Assembly: GCA_963930645.1 (NCBI GenBank) | Contig: OZ005648.1 | Span: forward strand, 104,853,167 to 104,917,166 | DNA: 64,000 nucleotides | Direction of reading: 5' to 3' | From: Salticus scenicus | Taxonomy: Eukaryota > Arthropoda > Arachnida > Araneae > Salticidae | Notes under the pieces: generated by a model | The model's database searches: none | Told to the model about the DNA's origin: nothing | Seen by the model: the letters and a program-made list of their open reading frames with translations, nothing else | Position numbers and translations under genes: made by a program | Part shown: in pieces, positions 22,841 to 34,331 of the stretch | How positions within the stretch are numbered: the first letter of the stretch is position 1 | How the letters are laid out: every line of letters begins with the position of its first letter

Positions 22841-24363
22841 AATTTTTACGCTAAATTTTTTTTAGAACTCGTAGAAAGTTAAAACATTCGAATATATATA
22901 TATATATATATATATATTTCAAAATATTTTAAATAAACATATGAATCTAGTTCATAAAAACACGTCTTAGAAAACATTTTTTCCTCTTGTCTTGTTCTAT
23001 TCTTTTCTTTCTTTTTACCTTTTTTTTTTTTTTTTTTTTTTACAAATTGTTTTGACGTTTTGACTCTTTGAAATATAAAAATGCTTACATACAAGTAATT
23101 TAAATTACACAGACATTGACTAGTGTAATAAATTACATTTGATATGTCATTTTGTCATGATACTTTCTTTAATTTTATAGTTAAATTATACTTCATTTGA
23201 AGAACAAATTCTCCATCTTTATGAAAAGGAATAACTTTTTATTATGAACATGTATCTCGTTATTCCATTAAATTTTAATTTAAAACATTTCTAAATTTTT
23301 GCTCGATACCAAATATTTTGTTACTTTATCTTTTGAAAGTTATTTTGAAATATATCTGACAAATAACACCAATAAGCGTTCACTGATATCCGTAATCTTA
23401 AAGATGAATTTATATAGTAAAAAAACTTTTAAAATGAATTAAATTAAACAATATCTTCTTAATTAATAAAAGTCACCAGAGTGTAAAATGCTTCATGACT
23501 ACATTTTCGACAATAAAAGAAAATTTCTTTTTTTTTTTTTTTTTTTTTTCTTTCAAATAAGCAGTCAAAATTTTCTCCTCTAAATAAACTTGAAGTAGGA
23601 ATTTTCAACGAACTGAGCATGTTTATTTCCTTCAATGAACAAGTTTCTGAAGTTAAGGGGCAGGGCACGACAGAATATTTAATTAAGGAAGAAAAAATAA
23701 ATCAGCTTCGCAGATAAAATTGTTTAAAGCCGCAGCTGTGGGACACCTGATTACAATGGAAGTAGTTCATTTGGAAAGTTGCGGAGAAAATGTTTTGCTA
23801 AGTTTACAGACGAGTAGTTGTCATGGTTTGTTTTAATCAAGAGTCAGAAAAGTTTAAGAAACATAAATAAATTAAAAGAATTATCTCGAAAGTTTTCAAA
23901 GTCTAGAAAATATTGACTTAATAGTGTAAAATTAAACAACGTTATCTAAAAGGATTTAATTTATTTAATATTTTTAATGGAGGGGGGATTCACTATTAAT
24001 GTTCTATATACGTATAAAAGAGTAAGAAATAATTTAAAAAATTAAAAATAATATTTTCTAATGAATAACAGTGAAATATCTTCTTTGTCCATGATGCTCG
24101 CCGTCGAATTAAATATTAAACTACTTAAAAATAGTTTTATACATCACAGTGTATCAAATATAAGATTATCACAGATAAGCATATTCTTACACTTCATTAT
24201 ATGCACAAATAATTCAGGCAGTGCTTAGAAGATCAATGTGCGTAAAGAGGCTGCGATATATCCTCTAGTAACGTTTAAATTAGTACCGTGGGGTTCAATT
24301 ATATACATGCATTTATGTGCAGAGAACTATATACGGAAATTATCCGCCAGCATTAAGGATTTA

Positions 24364-24410
<47 letters not shown>

Positions 24411-25443
24411 TGTGTATACAGAGAGAGGGAGAGAGAAAGAGCAATCTCTTTCAGACAATATAGATAAAATGAAAACTTTTTCCTTTGGCTACAATTTAAA
24501 ATATTAAAATAAATTTTGAGAGCAAACATAATTTTCAAGAAATGAGTCTAGGAATCACTGACAAGGAACACAACTTCAATATTTTTACGTAAAGAGTCAG
24601 TATTTGTTTTAACGTTTTTTTTCCATATTTAAACCAATCGAACATTTTTTTTTTTTTTTATTTCTTTTATCGCATTAATACAAAATAATGAAAAGAATGT
24701 TGAGAGAAAAGGTTCGAAAGAATATTTGGGAAAATAATATAGCAATATTTTCTATAGTACACAACTTTAACAAAAAAAAAAAAAAAAAAAAAAAAACATT
24801 TTACGGTTTATTGTATAAATAAATAAAAAGACAACTGTTAATTTTAATTATGTAGAATAATTAGTGAAAATACACCATTTGTCACATTCTTAGAAAATCA
24901 TAAAAATAGGATAAAAGCCAATTTTATAGCCATAAAGAATTAATTCAAATATCTGCCAATATAGGTTTTTGAGTTTTCTTTTCCTTTGGCTTTTGTAATT
25001 CTAAATACTTCTATTAATATAGAAAGCCTTAAGGATTAAATTAAAATATGCAAAAATAAAGTTATTGGGTTTGAGGGCTATTTCTTTCAGACATCAAAAA
25101 AATTGGTTACTCTGAATGACTTGAATGACGCAGAAATTTCTTCAACATTACAGTTTGAGTAAAAGGTTCTCGGCTAAAATTAATTTTTCTTTAGGACAGA
25201 ATTTTAATGAAATATCGTTGCGTATGGTTGCAAAATAGGGTCATACGGTGTATTTTTTGACTTAATACAGCCATATAGTTTTTGATATCTTGCGATATTT
25301 TTGTTCTTACGAAGGATTGTATGTCCCCTAATGATGAGATGCTTTAAGTTTTGAGTATTTTCTAATTGAAATTCAAATCCCTTTGCTCCATTTTTTTTTT
25401 TTAACTTGTAGGGTTCTTTTTAAAAATATTTGTTTTTTTGAAG

Positions 25444-25516
<73 letters not shown>

Positions 25517-26525
25517 TAATTATTTTTTTACTGTAAAAATTCATTCTTTGTTGGTATACATGAGTGGGTTTAATAAATAATGATATCGTGAATATTTTTT
25601 AAATTTTTATATATCTATCGAAGCTTTATTTATTTATTTTTCTGAATGTAATTGGCCTTAATAATGTATATCCTAAGTGCTAAAAATTTGCTTTGATTTA
25701 CAATTTAAAAAATATATTTTAAATTAAATATCAGTATTAATATTGTATTTAAAATTATATTAAAATTCAAGTAAAAGTATATTTTGTAAGCTAAATTTTA
25801 TACTGATTTACCATTTTCAGCATTATATATATATATATATATATAATCATTGTAGTTTTTTCCGTATTGACTAAAGTTTTTGATGACAGAAAACTGGCAG
25901 ATAGTAATGAAAATATTACTTTTATTAAAAATTATATGCGAAATTTTGAAAATTAATTTAATATCAGTAGCAATTATTGAGAATATTTATTATTTTAATT
26001 AACGCTAATACCGTTCATGGGAAACTGAGACACACAAAACCTCATTTTTGTCCTATTTACCTTTTAAATGTAGAGTAATGGTAGAGTAATGGTGTAGAGT
26101 AATATGGAATAGTCAGTAAAATGAAATGTCATTGTATTTCACCTGCACGGTTCTGCAATCTATTGGAAACATGCCAAACGCCTCCACTAAGTCTCAAATG
26201 CCAACGATAGTTCATCTTGTGCCAGTTAGGAGAGCAGTTTTTGTGTCATACAACTTGTTTGGTTTATAAAGTTTCAGATTTTGGAGGTAAGTTTTAAGAA
26301 TTCTGTTATCTATTTACGAAACAGTAAAATAACTGAAACCTTTTTACCATTTCTGATAAAAGAGTTGAATTAGTTAGAAGTCTGATTCCCATGAATTTAT
26401 TCCTACCAACTGGTGGTTGTGGTTGATTTATTCTCCAAGATCGCGATTCGAGTAATATGCAATACCAACTATTCCATATTATTTGCAATTTTTGTAAAAC
26501 TTGAATATCGACAATTTTTTCAATA
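22145..26525. other. AT-rich spacer with several microsatellites
   Basis: Tracts: (TA)n(TAGA)n 22397-22445, polyT 22810-22837, (AT)n 22893-22918, polyT 23023-23041 and 23527-23549, (TG)n followed by GA-rich sequence 24365-24440, polyA 24772-24796, (TA)n 25446-25517 and 25824-25844. 'tagagtaatgg' occurs three times around 26072-26102. Open frames are short and mostly cross these tracts. No gene was identified. Confidence 0.55.
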
Positions 26526-26815
26526 TTTTTGATAGAATGGAGTAGTTCTTAAAAATTTGTTAAAAATTTCTAAATTGAAATTTTGTGGTCTATTGGAATT
26601 GTGCCATGTTCAAATTTGTCACCTAATATAGCTGCTCTAATGCAGACTCGGAGACCTTGCCAACGTATATTATGTGAGAAGTGCTGAGCTGGGTAGCTCA
26701 GTGGTTCGAGCATCCGCGCACTAAGCGGAAGGCCCAGGGTTCGATTCCCGGATCTGGTATTTTTCACATAGTTGGTAAAAAAATCAGCTTTCTACTCCAT
26801 TCTATCAAAATTAAA
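26526..26815. repeat. Inverted repeat flanking a tRNA-like sequence
   Basis: TTTTGATAGAATGGAGTAG (left, ending about 26547) is repeated as its complement CTACTCCATTCTATCAAAA (about 26795-26813). A direct pair 'tctaaattgaaat' flanks the same interval. The tRNA-like sequence sits between the arms. Confidence 0.7.
26688..26759 (+). tRNA. tRNA-like sequence, probably a pseudogene (anticodon position ACT)
   Basis: A 72 nt cloverleaf can be drawn. The D stem is GCTC/GAGC and the anticodon stem TCCGC/GCGGA (5 bp) with loop GCACTAA. The T arm is CAGGG-TTCGATT-CCCGG with one A-G mismatch. The acceptor stem has four GT wobble pairs. Box A (TAGCTCAGTGG) and box B (GGTTCGATTCC) are consensus, and TTTTT follows as a Pol III stop. 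Against function: C instead of U at position 33, and the weak acceptor stem. ACT would nominally read a serine codon. More likely a tRNA relic or SINE-type head. Confidence 0.5.
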
Positions 26816-28505
26816 TTTTCGAGGTTTTTAAAAATCTCTAAATTGAAATACTTTCGATACTTCTTATTTTAAATAACAATTTTAAAATAAAATTTTATAT
26901 TGGTATTATTCACAATTTTCTGTAAAATTACTATCCTATTTCATATTAAGCTTTAAGAAAATAATTATTACATATTTCCTTTCATAACTATTATATAAGT
27001 TACTCCATATTACTTTGACAATAAACTTTTTTCCTTGACTAAAACTTTTCCACGCAAACTTTAATTTTTGTAATGGAAAACCATCCGAATACATAAACAA
27101 CACTTGAAATTTTGGAATAGTCGAATACACCATGACCCAAAATGCTTATTATAGTGAGTTCAAATAGAAATGATATTCTATATTCATCTACTTTCCTCTC
27201 TCTATTAAGCAATTAAATTTACTTATTATTTATGTATTTTTCGTCCTATTCCTTTATCTAATTTATTTTCTGTTTCTTACTATCTCACAAAACAAACATT
27301 CAACATTACCTAGTTACTTTCGTAAAGTTTAAATAAGGTAAAACTAGGAGAGTTTTCGCAAAATTCAACAGAATGATATAAAAAACCCAAATATTAATTT
27401 TTTGCTAAACTATTGGTGCATAATTTTGAATTCATCCATCTTCTATGAATTTCCATTGCTATTTTGTTGCCTTGTTATGATTTAAAGCAACAGCTGTAAT
27501 AAAACCAGTAAAGCTTTTTTGTGCAATATCTCCTTATAGGTTAGGAGTAATTGTGCACATGGGTAGGAGAGATTGCGCTTAATTATAACTATAATTATAT
27601 TCTTAATAATAATAATAATTGTACTTAAATGACTTTGTTCTAAGGTATATTATTTAAACAAGTATTTTTGTGCTGGGAGGGAATATTTCAACTGAATTAT
27701 TTAAAAATCAGAAAAATAGAAGAATTTTTAAAAGAACTACAAAAATTTATTTAAAGAAAAAATATTAAAGAAACCTTGAAAAGAACAAGACCAGATAAGG
27801 AACAAGACCTAAAAGTAACATTAATTTACAAGGTAACACGTTTAACTTAAAATTAATTATTTCTTTTTTAGTTAGGATGGTTTCTTGTATGCTGACCGAA
27901 TCTCTCGTTGTTCACAATCATTGCACTTATTGTTGTACTTCGAGAAGTTCTTTTGCAGCCACCTGCCACAAACGAACCTGTTTGAGACGATGCAATGTAT
28001 TTCCGAGAAAAAAAAAAGTTTAAAAAAAGTTAAAACACTGTGTGTGCTAAGTCTAGAATCTGCCCACCGTTTACCATGTATCAAGTTTTTTTTTTTTTCT
28101 TTTCTCAAAATCTTCCGCCCAAAAATGTCCAAAATGCAAAGCCTAAATTTCACGTGGCTTGAAATCTTCTCTTTTCAATCTTAAAATCCATTTATTCAAT
28201 TTATTTTATTTTATTGAAATTTAGATAATTACATTCCTGAAAAAGAAGTTTGAGTAAGCTGATATTTTTTGTTTCCATTTAATTTTATCCCTCTGTTTAA
28301 CCATGTCACCGGCCACTGTAGTATGTGGAAGGCTACGTTTTTCCTGAGTTATATCGGGATGGCCAGTGAAGTGGTTAAGCAGCTGACAGCGGCACAAAAC
28401 TTGAGCATCACACAAACATGAAACTATTGCAAAATTAAATAGATATACAATAACATTTAAATACTTCGCGATAAATTATTCATTAATTCATTATTCATAA
28501 TTATT
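26816..28505. other. AT-rich spacer
   Basis: Overlapping open frames of 93 and 99 codons at 27872-28184 lie on opposite strands, are low-complexity with K/F runs, and show no domain. No gene or transposon was recognised. Confidence 0.5.
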
Positions 28506-28518
28506 CATTTATTAATTA

Positions 28519-28655
28519 GAGCCATCCCTTCCGTGGAGGATCAAAATTGTGATGGCATGTCTCCGGACCACCTCTAGGGGTGTGTCCCAGACCGTCACCA
28601 ATTGCCCATCTGCGCAGCATTAGTGCGACGTAAAACCCAATCACCAATCACCAAT
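28519..28655 (+). mobile_element. 5'-truncated SINE with 13 bp target duplication
   Basis: This matches the 3' half of the SINE at 14864-15210, from 'gagccatccc' through 'ggcatgtctccgga' and 'gtgcgacgtaaaaccc' to a (CAAT/CACCAAT)n tail. It is flanked by CATTTATTAATTA at 28506-28518 and 28656-28668, a perfect duplication. 5' truncation with a long target duplication is the signature of LINE-driven retroposition. Confidence 0.9.
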
Positions 28656-28671
28656 CATTTATTAATTAAAA

Positions 28672-28790
28672 AAGAAATTCTTTTTGCACTGAAGACCGTA
28701 CGCTTTAGGCTACCGAAACAGCTGTATGCACCTCAAATATTTTTCTTTGGCGTTTCTGACGTAGTAGTTTATTCGGGTTTTAATTAAGAA
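28672..28790 (+). mobile_element. Penelope-like element fragment with hammerhead-like motif
   Basis: This segment matches the arms of the Penelope-like element at 57412-58115, down to 'ggcgtttctgacgtagtagtttattcggg'. Positions 28685-28730 carry TGCA, CTGAAGA, a stem-loop, GAAAC, GTA and TGCA in hammerhead order. No coding sequence of the element is attached. It directly follows the SINE target duplication. Confidence 0.7.
28685..28730 (+). ncRNA. Hammerhead-like motif in the 28.7 kb fragment
   Basis: Same 46 nt arrangement as 58014-58059: TGCA, CTGAAGA, GTA-GC/GC-TAC stem II, GAAAC, AGCT, GTA, TGCA. One stem II pair is lost (CCGTA for CGGTA). Confidence 0.4.
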
Positions 28791-29010
28791 TTTTCTCAAT
28801 GTGAAAACAGAATTCAAAAATATGTATTAGTTAATAAATTATAAGTAAAGAAAATTTCCCATAGAATATCACTGTCTTGAGCTTCGGGCGACGGTAAGTG
28901 AAGCGGGCCCTTTTCTTTATAAAACTATTTTATGTACATATATCACACTTTATTTGTATTTTAAAATTGTGCTTTAATATAAAACAATCTTAAATAAAAC
29001 CACTAAAGTG

Positions 29011-29465
29011 GATGAATGACATCAGAGACATAATGAAATGAAATATTTTTCTTCCTGAAAATATTTCTTTAAAGCCTTCCTGATAATCTTACGTTATTTG
29101 CATTTTAATTGAAGTAACTTTTCGTATATTGCAAGACACTTCTATGTTGCAGGCTCAATGTAATTAGCTTTTCTATCAAATTCCAGATAACTAAAATTAC
29201 TTGCTTTACCCAAAGGACAGACAAAGGGAACGTATCCGATTAAAAAAGCTTCTCAAAAAAGTTCTTTGTAAATTGATTGTCAATTCTTAAGCGCTTTGTT
29301 TCTCATTAGCATAATAATTGAATGTTTACGTGTGAAGCGTTTTAATGACTGTGGAAAATGCAACTTTTTCGTTTGAACTTATAAAAATTCTCGCTTTTGA
29401 AAGAGGAATAAAATTCGTTTTACAAAATATCTGTATTTTAAAGAGAATTTAGATAAAAGTTTCCT

Positions 29466-29467
<2 letters not shown>
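29011..29467 (+). repeat. Dispersed repeat, copy 2 (partner 6629-7088)
   Basis: Collinear with copy 1 across about 450 bp with scattered substitutions. It runs into an (AT)n tract at 29468-29516. Confidence 0.85.
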
Positions 29468-29520
<53 letters not shown>

Positions 29521-31264
29521 TAAAAAAATTAAAAACGTTATAGTACAGTAAAAATAAAAAGATTTAAAATCGAAATTTTTAAATTCCTAGCAAATGTTTT
29601 ACATATATATATATATATATATATATCATTGAAATAAAACTATTATGTAGATATAAAAGATCTATAATGTCTAAAACCAATAATAATATGTTGTTATTAA
29701 CAGATATTTTCTTATACATAATATATAAATGAAATATTGCATTAATTGTAAAAATAAAAATAATAGTCCTGTACCTGTATAAATGTATATACATATTTTT
29801 ATATATATAATTTGAATCGACAAATGTTCACTTTCACTACTATAGATTTGTTAAAAATTAAGAAACATCAAATTATAACAATTTTTTTAAATAATTTAAG
29901 GTACAACTTGTATGATACTTAAATTAAATATATATATGTGTACATATTCGTTTTTAAAAAGTAAGCATAATCTGTTTTAAAAGAATTTCCTTATTTTAAT
30001 GAAAGTTTTATTATTATTATTATTTTTTTATTTAATTTTTTTAAATCTAAGTTTCTTGAATGACGTCATAAGAAATTTAAAGATAACTGTAAAAGAATAT
30101 TTTTCTTTGTTTAGAAAAAGCCCTTCAATCGTTTACTTTATACTCAATTTAAACAAGACACATATGAATGAAATATTAATAATATGGTAAATTTAATGTA
30201 TTATTTTATCTGTAACTTAATAAGCATTTATTGCTAAACGACAAATATTTTTTCCATAATTTAAATTGGTCTTCTACAATATTTATAGCAATAATTGAAA
30301 ATGTTTAGACTTTTATGTTTTATTTTATTTATTTATTTTTTCTTTTTTAAAGGAAATCAACTATTACAATTTCACCGTTAAAAATTTGTTAGTAAAATCT
30401 AAAAGTCATTAGTTAAAAGAATTTATCAGAAACAAGGTTCTCACAAAGGGTAATTTAAACATCAATATTTTTATATAATAATTTTAGATTCGACTAATCT
30501 TAATTATCCTTTGATATCTATTTTTTAAAATATGCTATAAAAAATTTGTGCTATCTAATTTTATATTTGTAGGATCCTTGGTCAGGACACAGCAGACGTT
30601 AAATATATATATATATATAAATATATATATATTACATATAGTAAATTATTGCTTTATAATTATAACTATTTGCATACAGATACATTAAAGTATAGCAATA
30701 TTACGTATATTAAAATTTCTTAAAAATTACTTGAACACAAAAGTAAATTCATAATGTTATTATTTTTTTGTTTTTGTTTTCAAATGTTTTGAAATTCCTC
30801 CAGCAATGTAATTTTTAATTTTTTCTTTAATTTTACATAATTATACTTAGAAATATATTTATTCTAAACATATTTAGGCATTACTTCATCAAAAAGTTTC
30901 TTTTCTTTTTCATTTATTAATTTATTATTTTCTTTGTTTGTTATGACAAAAATTTACATTTATTTTCAGCATTACAATTTTTTTTTTTAATTAACTTGGC
31001 TATTGATCCTAACGGTAATACCTAACTTTCGTAGGCTGTAAAATATTTTTACAAAATTAAACAGTCAGCTTTTTAAAATATTTAAAAAAATGTTTTCAAT
31101 TTAAATAGTTTCCAGAAATGTAATTTACTTAATCTTATTATTTTATAATGTAATATATAAAATTTGATAAATCGAAGACGGCAAATTTCAGAATAGACCT
31201 TTAACGCCAACCAATCACATTAGATAATAATAATAATAATAATAATATCTATGTATATATATAC
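29468..31264. other. AT-rich spacer with TA microsatellites
   Basis: (AT)n at 29468-29516, 29602-29625 and 30602-30632; (ATA)n at about 31224-31247. No gene was recognised. Confidence 0.6.
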
Positions 31265-31302
31265 TGATGCGTAGTTGGGGCTTATAGATTGTCCGAGAAT
31301 GC
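31265..31302 (-). mobile_element. Gypsy LTR terminal fragment
   Basis: TGATGCGTA, TTGGGG and TTGTCC here match the start of the LTR at 32018 (TGTTGCGTACTTGGGG...) over about 37 bp, in the same orientation. It lies at the far end of the gag remnant, so the element seems to have lost everything between gag and a second LTR end. Confidence 0.55.
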
Positions 31303-31986
31303 TTGCCATCATATTTGGGAATACTTTATTGATTCTTGATTCGGTATTCTTTTATCTTTTCTTTCAACTTCCTCAAGCATCGATGTTAACTTTTCTTGCA
31401 CTTTTCTCTCAAGATCTTTTTCTATTCTATTTAATTTGCTTTCTATCTATAAAAAGTTTCCTTTTAGCTCTTAATTAAAATTTTCTTTCTCTTTCTCTTT
31501 AAAATTCTCTTCTGTCTTCATAATTTTCTTTTAAAAATTCTCTTCTATTTTCATAACTTTCTCTCAAAAATTCTCTTCTATCTTTGTAACTTTTTTTTTC
31601 AATTTCATCCATTCCATTTTCCATCACTGTTATTTTATTCTCTATTACTTCTTTCACTATCAAAAGCTCTCTCTTCATCTCGTTTTGATTAAATTTAATT
31701 TCTTCCCCCAAACTGTCCTTCATTTGTTTCGCTACTCCGGTCAGTGCTGATTCCATTTTTTTTTTTCCTGTACTGCTTTCATTTCTTTCACTTCTTCACC
31801 TGAAGTGTTTTTCACCTCTTTGATTGCTTCACCCAAACTATCTTTTTTCTCTTGTTGCTCTTCTTTCATTATATACATCAATTCGGTTTCAATATTTTAC
31901 TGTCCTATTTTCATTTCACTCATCTGGGCAGCTAACTCTTTGAGAAATTTCTTCATTTCTTGCTCCATGTCTCTAGTTATCTTCAT
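31303..31986 (-). pseudogene. Gypsy-type gag, N-terminal part, broken
   Basis: On the minus strand an ATG at 31986 opens MKITRDMEQEMKKFLKELAA, followed after 29 codons by a TAA (31899-31897). Open sequence continues beyond it, with a frame change at a homopolymer near 31757-31767. The next frame, 31756-31499, encodes a charged coiled-coil segment. It ends in three 12-13 residue repeats of the type RREFL(R/K)E(S/N)YE(N/D), that is, a small minisatellite. Coiled-coil-rich, Met/Glu/Lys-rich N-terminal gag is typical of arthropod Gypsy elements; it would form the particle core. The zinc knuckle and pol are absent. Position just downstream of an LTR and primer site supports the call. Confidence 0.65.
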
Positions 31987-31997
31987 TCATAGACAAT

Positions 31998-32013
31998 CCC
32001 TCTTCTGACACCA
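31998..32013 (-). promoter_or_regulatory. Primer binding site matching tRNA-Leu
   Basis: The minus strand reads TGGTGTCAGAAGAGGG, which matches the complement of the 3' end of tRNA-Leu at 15 of 16 positions. It sits four bases inside the LTR boundary, as expected for minus-strand priming. Confidence 0.75.
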
Positions 32014-32017
32014 GATA

Positions 32018-32395
32018 TGTTGCGTACTTGGGGGTTCGTAAGTTGTCCAAGAAAGAAAGGCGAACCTTGTAGAGGCTAAACATTTTATTTACAGAAAATT
32101 CTAGAAAAATACAGGTCTATAAACCAAGTATTAACTTCATTGTCACCAGTAAGCACAACTTAAGTAACAGCTGCCAACAGCAAATTCACAGTACAAACTG
32201 TATCCGAACATTAACAAAGAGCAATCGACTGCAATCCAAAGAGGCTCGAAGCACTTTCAGCAGCAATAAAAGTATTGGCAGCAAAACGTCGCCAAAGATA
32301 TCGCCGACGAGCGATAAAGTCTCCAATTTTGGCGCCAAAGCATTTACCTGCCTTAATGAGGCTTTTTATCGTGTGTTTAACGGGAAATGAGCTAT
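32018..32395 (-). mobile_element. Gypsy LTR (minus strand), outer limit approximate
   Basis: The inner end is TG at 32018 on the plus strand (CA on the minus strand), adjacent to the primer site. On the minus strand it carries 'gtaaataaaatg' (AATAAA poly(A) signal near 32088-32080) and 'ttgctgctgaaagtgcttcgagc'. GC content is higher than the flanks. The outer boundary was not fixed because there is no second full copy in the window. Confidence 0.6.
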
Positions 32396-33162
32396 TTTAA
32401 TGCGAAAATAAGCTGAAAAACAGCATTTTATAACTTGACTAAGCCTCTTTGAATGAATTTATATTAAAAAAAATCTACAATTATTTACAAATTCAAAACA
32501 CTATGTAAATATGCTTGTATGTATGTCAAATTGCATTTTCTTTAAACAGAATCGTAAACTAACACTTTAAAATAAAATAAAAAATTGAAATTTATTGCAG
32601 TATTATGCCAAACATTTTTTTTTTTTTTTATAAAGCTTTGTGCATAAGTAAATATAAACAAAATTAGAAAAGTGAAGAAAAAAATTCTAATAAAAATTCG
32701 AATTTCTAATTAAACTGTTGAGATTTTTATTTGAACTACTTGATTATGTAACCTACTTTTAAATAAATACAAAAAACTTTTCTTTTTTTCTTTTTTTTTT
32801 TTTTTTTTTTTAATCTCGTCTTGTGACAATTAAGACTAACAACAAAAATCGAAAATATTAATTAAATATTTTATGAACAATTTGAAAGCAAATATTTAAT
32901 AACAAAACAATTAAACTGAAATTATATTTTCAAAGCAGAAAAACAATAATTACAAAGATAGCATCATTTATTTTTATTTATCATCATTATTATTATTATT
33001 ATTATTTTAACTTACTGAACTAGTCTTTTTTTTTTTTTTTTTTTTTAATCAGTTTTCTTATTTAATTATCTCATCTATTTACGAACATTTTTCATTTTTG
33101 TTTAATAAAAATGTAGAAAACTCAATCACACATTATAAATTTGAAATATATGACATAATATG

Positions 33163-33207
<45 letters not shown>

Positions 33208-33768
33208 TTAAATATAATACACCAGATTTTTATTAAAACTCACACTATTTTTCTTGTATTCAGGTTCTTTTTCATGTATGTTAGCATTTGACGTAGATTT
33301 TCTGCACAATGTAAGACCTACAAAGTTTTTATATTTTATAATATTTATCTAAAACAATAAAATTCCTATCATAAATTAAAATAAAATTTTATATTCATGC
33401 GTATGAACATTAAATCATATATATATCTCTTTAAATAATATTACGATTCATACATGTGAAACTATATATTAAACATAATAACTGAAAAAATTGTTAAACA
33501 AAGGGGAAATGCAAACAAATGACGCTGAAATAACAAGAAGAGCTGGATTCACCATAGCTTAAGGCGGTTGAAGAGGATTAAACCTGCTTATCCGTCACCT
33601 AATTTTTTCGAAATCATCTGTAAGACCATATGACAAAAAAAAAAAAAAAAAAAAAAAATAGAATAAAATAAAATGTTAAAATGAAAAATTTTATATTATT
33701 AGCTAAAAAATCAATTATTATTTTAAAATTATTTATAAACAAATTTTATATAAAAAGAATCATTCATG
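32396..33768. other. AT-rich spacer
   Basis: (AT)n at 33165-33204, and polyT/polyA tracts at 32790-32812 and 33635-33659. No gene was seen. Confidence 0.6.
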
Positions 33769-33770
33769 TA

Positions 33771-34329
33771 CAGGGTGACAAGAAATAACTTGGACGAAGT
33801 TTCAAACCAAATATCTGTGACTACCACTATCACAAACTCATTTTGGAAGATGTTGTCTTACCTTGGTTGCTAATGTTCTTTGGAAACAAAAGATGGACCT
33901 TCCAACAGGATTCCGCACCTGCACAGAGAGCTAAAGGCACTCAAAATTGGTGCAAGAAAAATTTTCCTGACTTCATTGGAGCTCAAGAATGGCCACCGTA
34001 TTCCCCGTATTTGAACCCAATGGATTATTCTGTTTGGTCCATCTTGGTGACAAGGGTGTGTGCTAAACCTCATAAAACTTTGGCATCCATAAAGGAATTC
34101 TTGTGCAAGGAATGGGATAAAATATCAGTAAGTGAGTTGCGGCCCATAGCCGAAAATTTTGTGACACGTTTAAAGCTCTGTATTAAGGCTAAAGGTAGCC
34201 ACTTTGAAAATTTGTAAATATAATTTACAAAATAATGTATTCATATTTATTGAAGTTTAGTCGTAATATTTTCATTAGCATTAAAGTTATAATGTATCAT
34301 GTGTGTCCAAGTTATTTCTTGTCACCCTG
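33771..34329 (+). mobile_element. Internally deleted mariner-type element with 25 bp perfect ends
   Basis: CAGGGTGACAAGAAATAACT and five further bases at the left are exactly complementary to the right end. TA flanks both sides (33769-33770, 34330-34331). Only 559 bp remain, with the 3' part of the transposase, so about two thirds of a normal element has been deleted. Perfect ends suggest it was mobilised recently in trans. Confidence 0.95.
33843..34217 (+). pseudogene. C-terminal part of a DD37D mariner-type transposase
   Basis: The 124-residue open frame contains WTFQQDSAPAQRA (Asp at residue 23) and PPYSPYLNPMDYSVW (Asp at residue 61). The 37 residues between them give the DD37D spacing. 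These are the second and third metal-binding aspartates of the cut-and-paste catalytic core. The DNA-binding domain and the first aspartate are missing because of the internal deletion, so the product cannot be active. The first methionine is simply the first in frame. The C-terminus (...KGSHFENL) looks natural, and the stop precedes the right terminal repeat by about 110 bp. Confidence 0.92.
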
Positions 34330-34331
34330 TA

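Noticed and set aside
24238..24507. 89-codon frame with a CVCVCV run
   Set aside because: It is a (TG)n microsatellite read in frame.
26688..26759. Functional tRNA-Ser gene
   Set aside because: C at position 33, a T-stem mismatch and a GU-rich acceptor stem make function unlikely.
27872..28184. Overlapping 93- and 99-codon frames as a host gene
   Set aside because: Opposite strands, low complexity, no domain, no supporting context.
31805..32008. Plus-strand frame of 67 codons
   Set aside because: It is the antisense shadow of the Gypsy gag on the minus strand.
33870..34073. Minus-strand frame over the mariner transposase
   Set aside because: Shadow of the DD37D coding strand.
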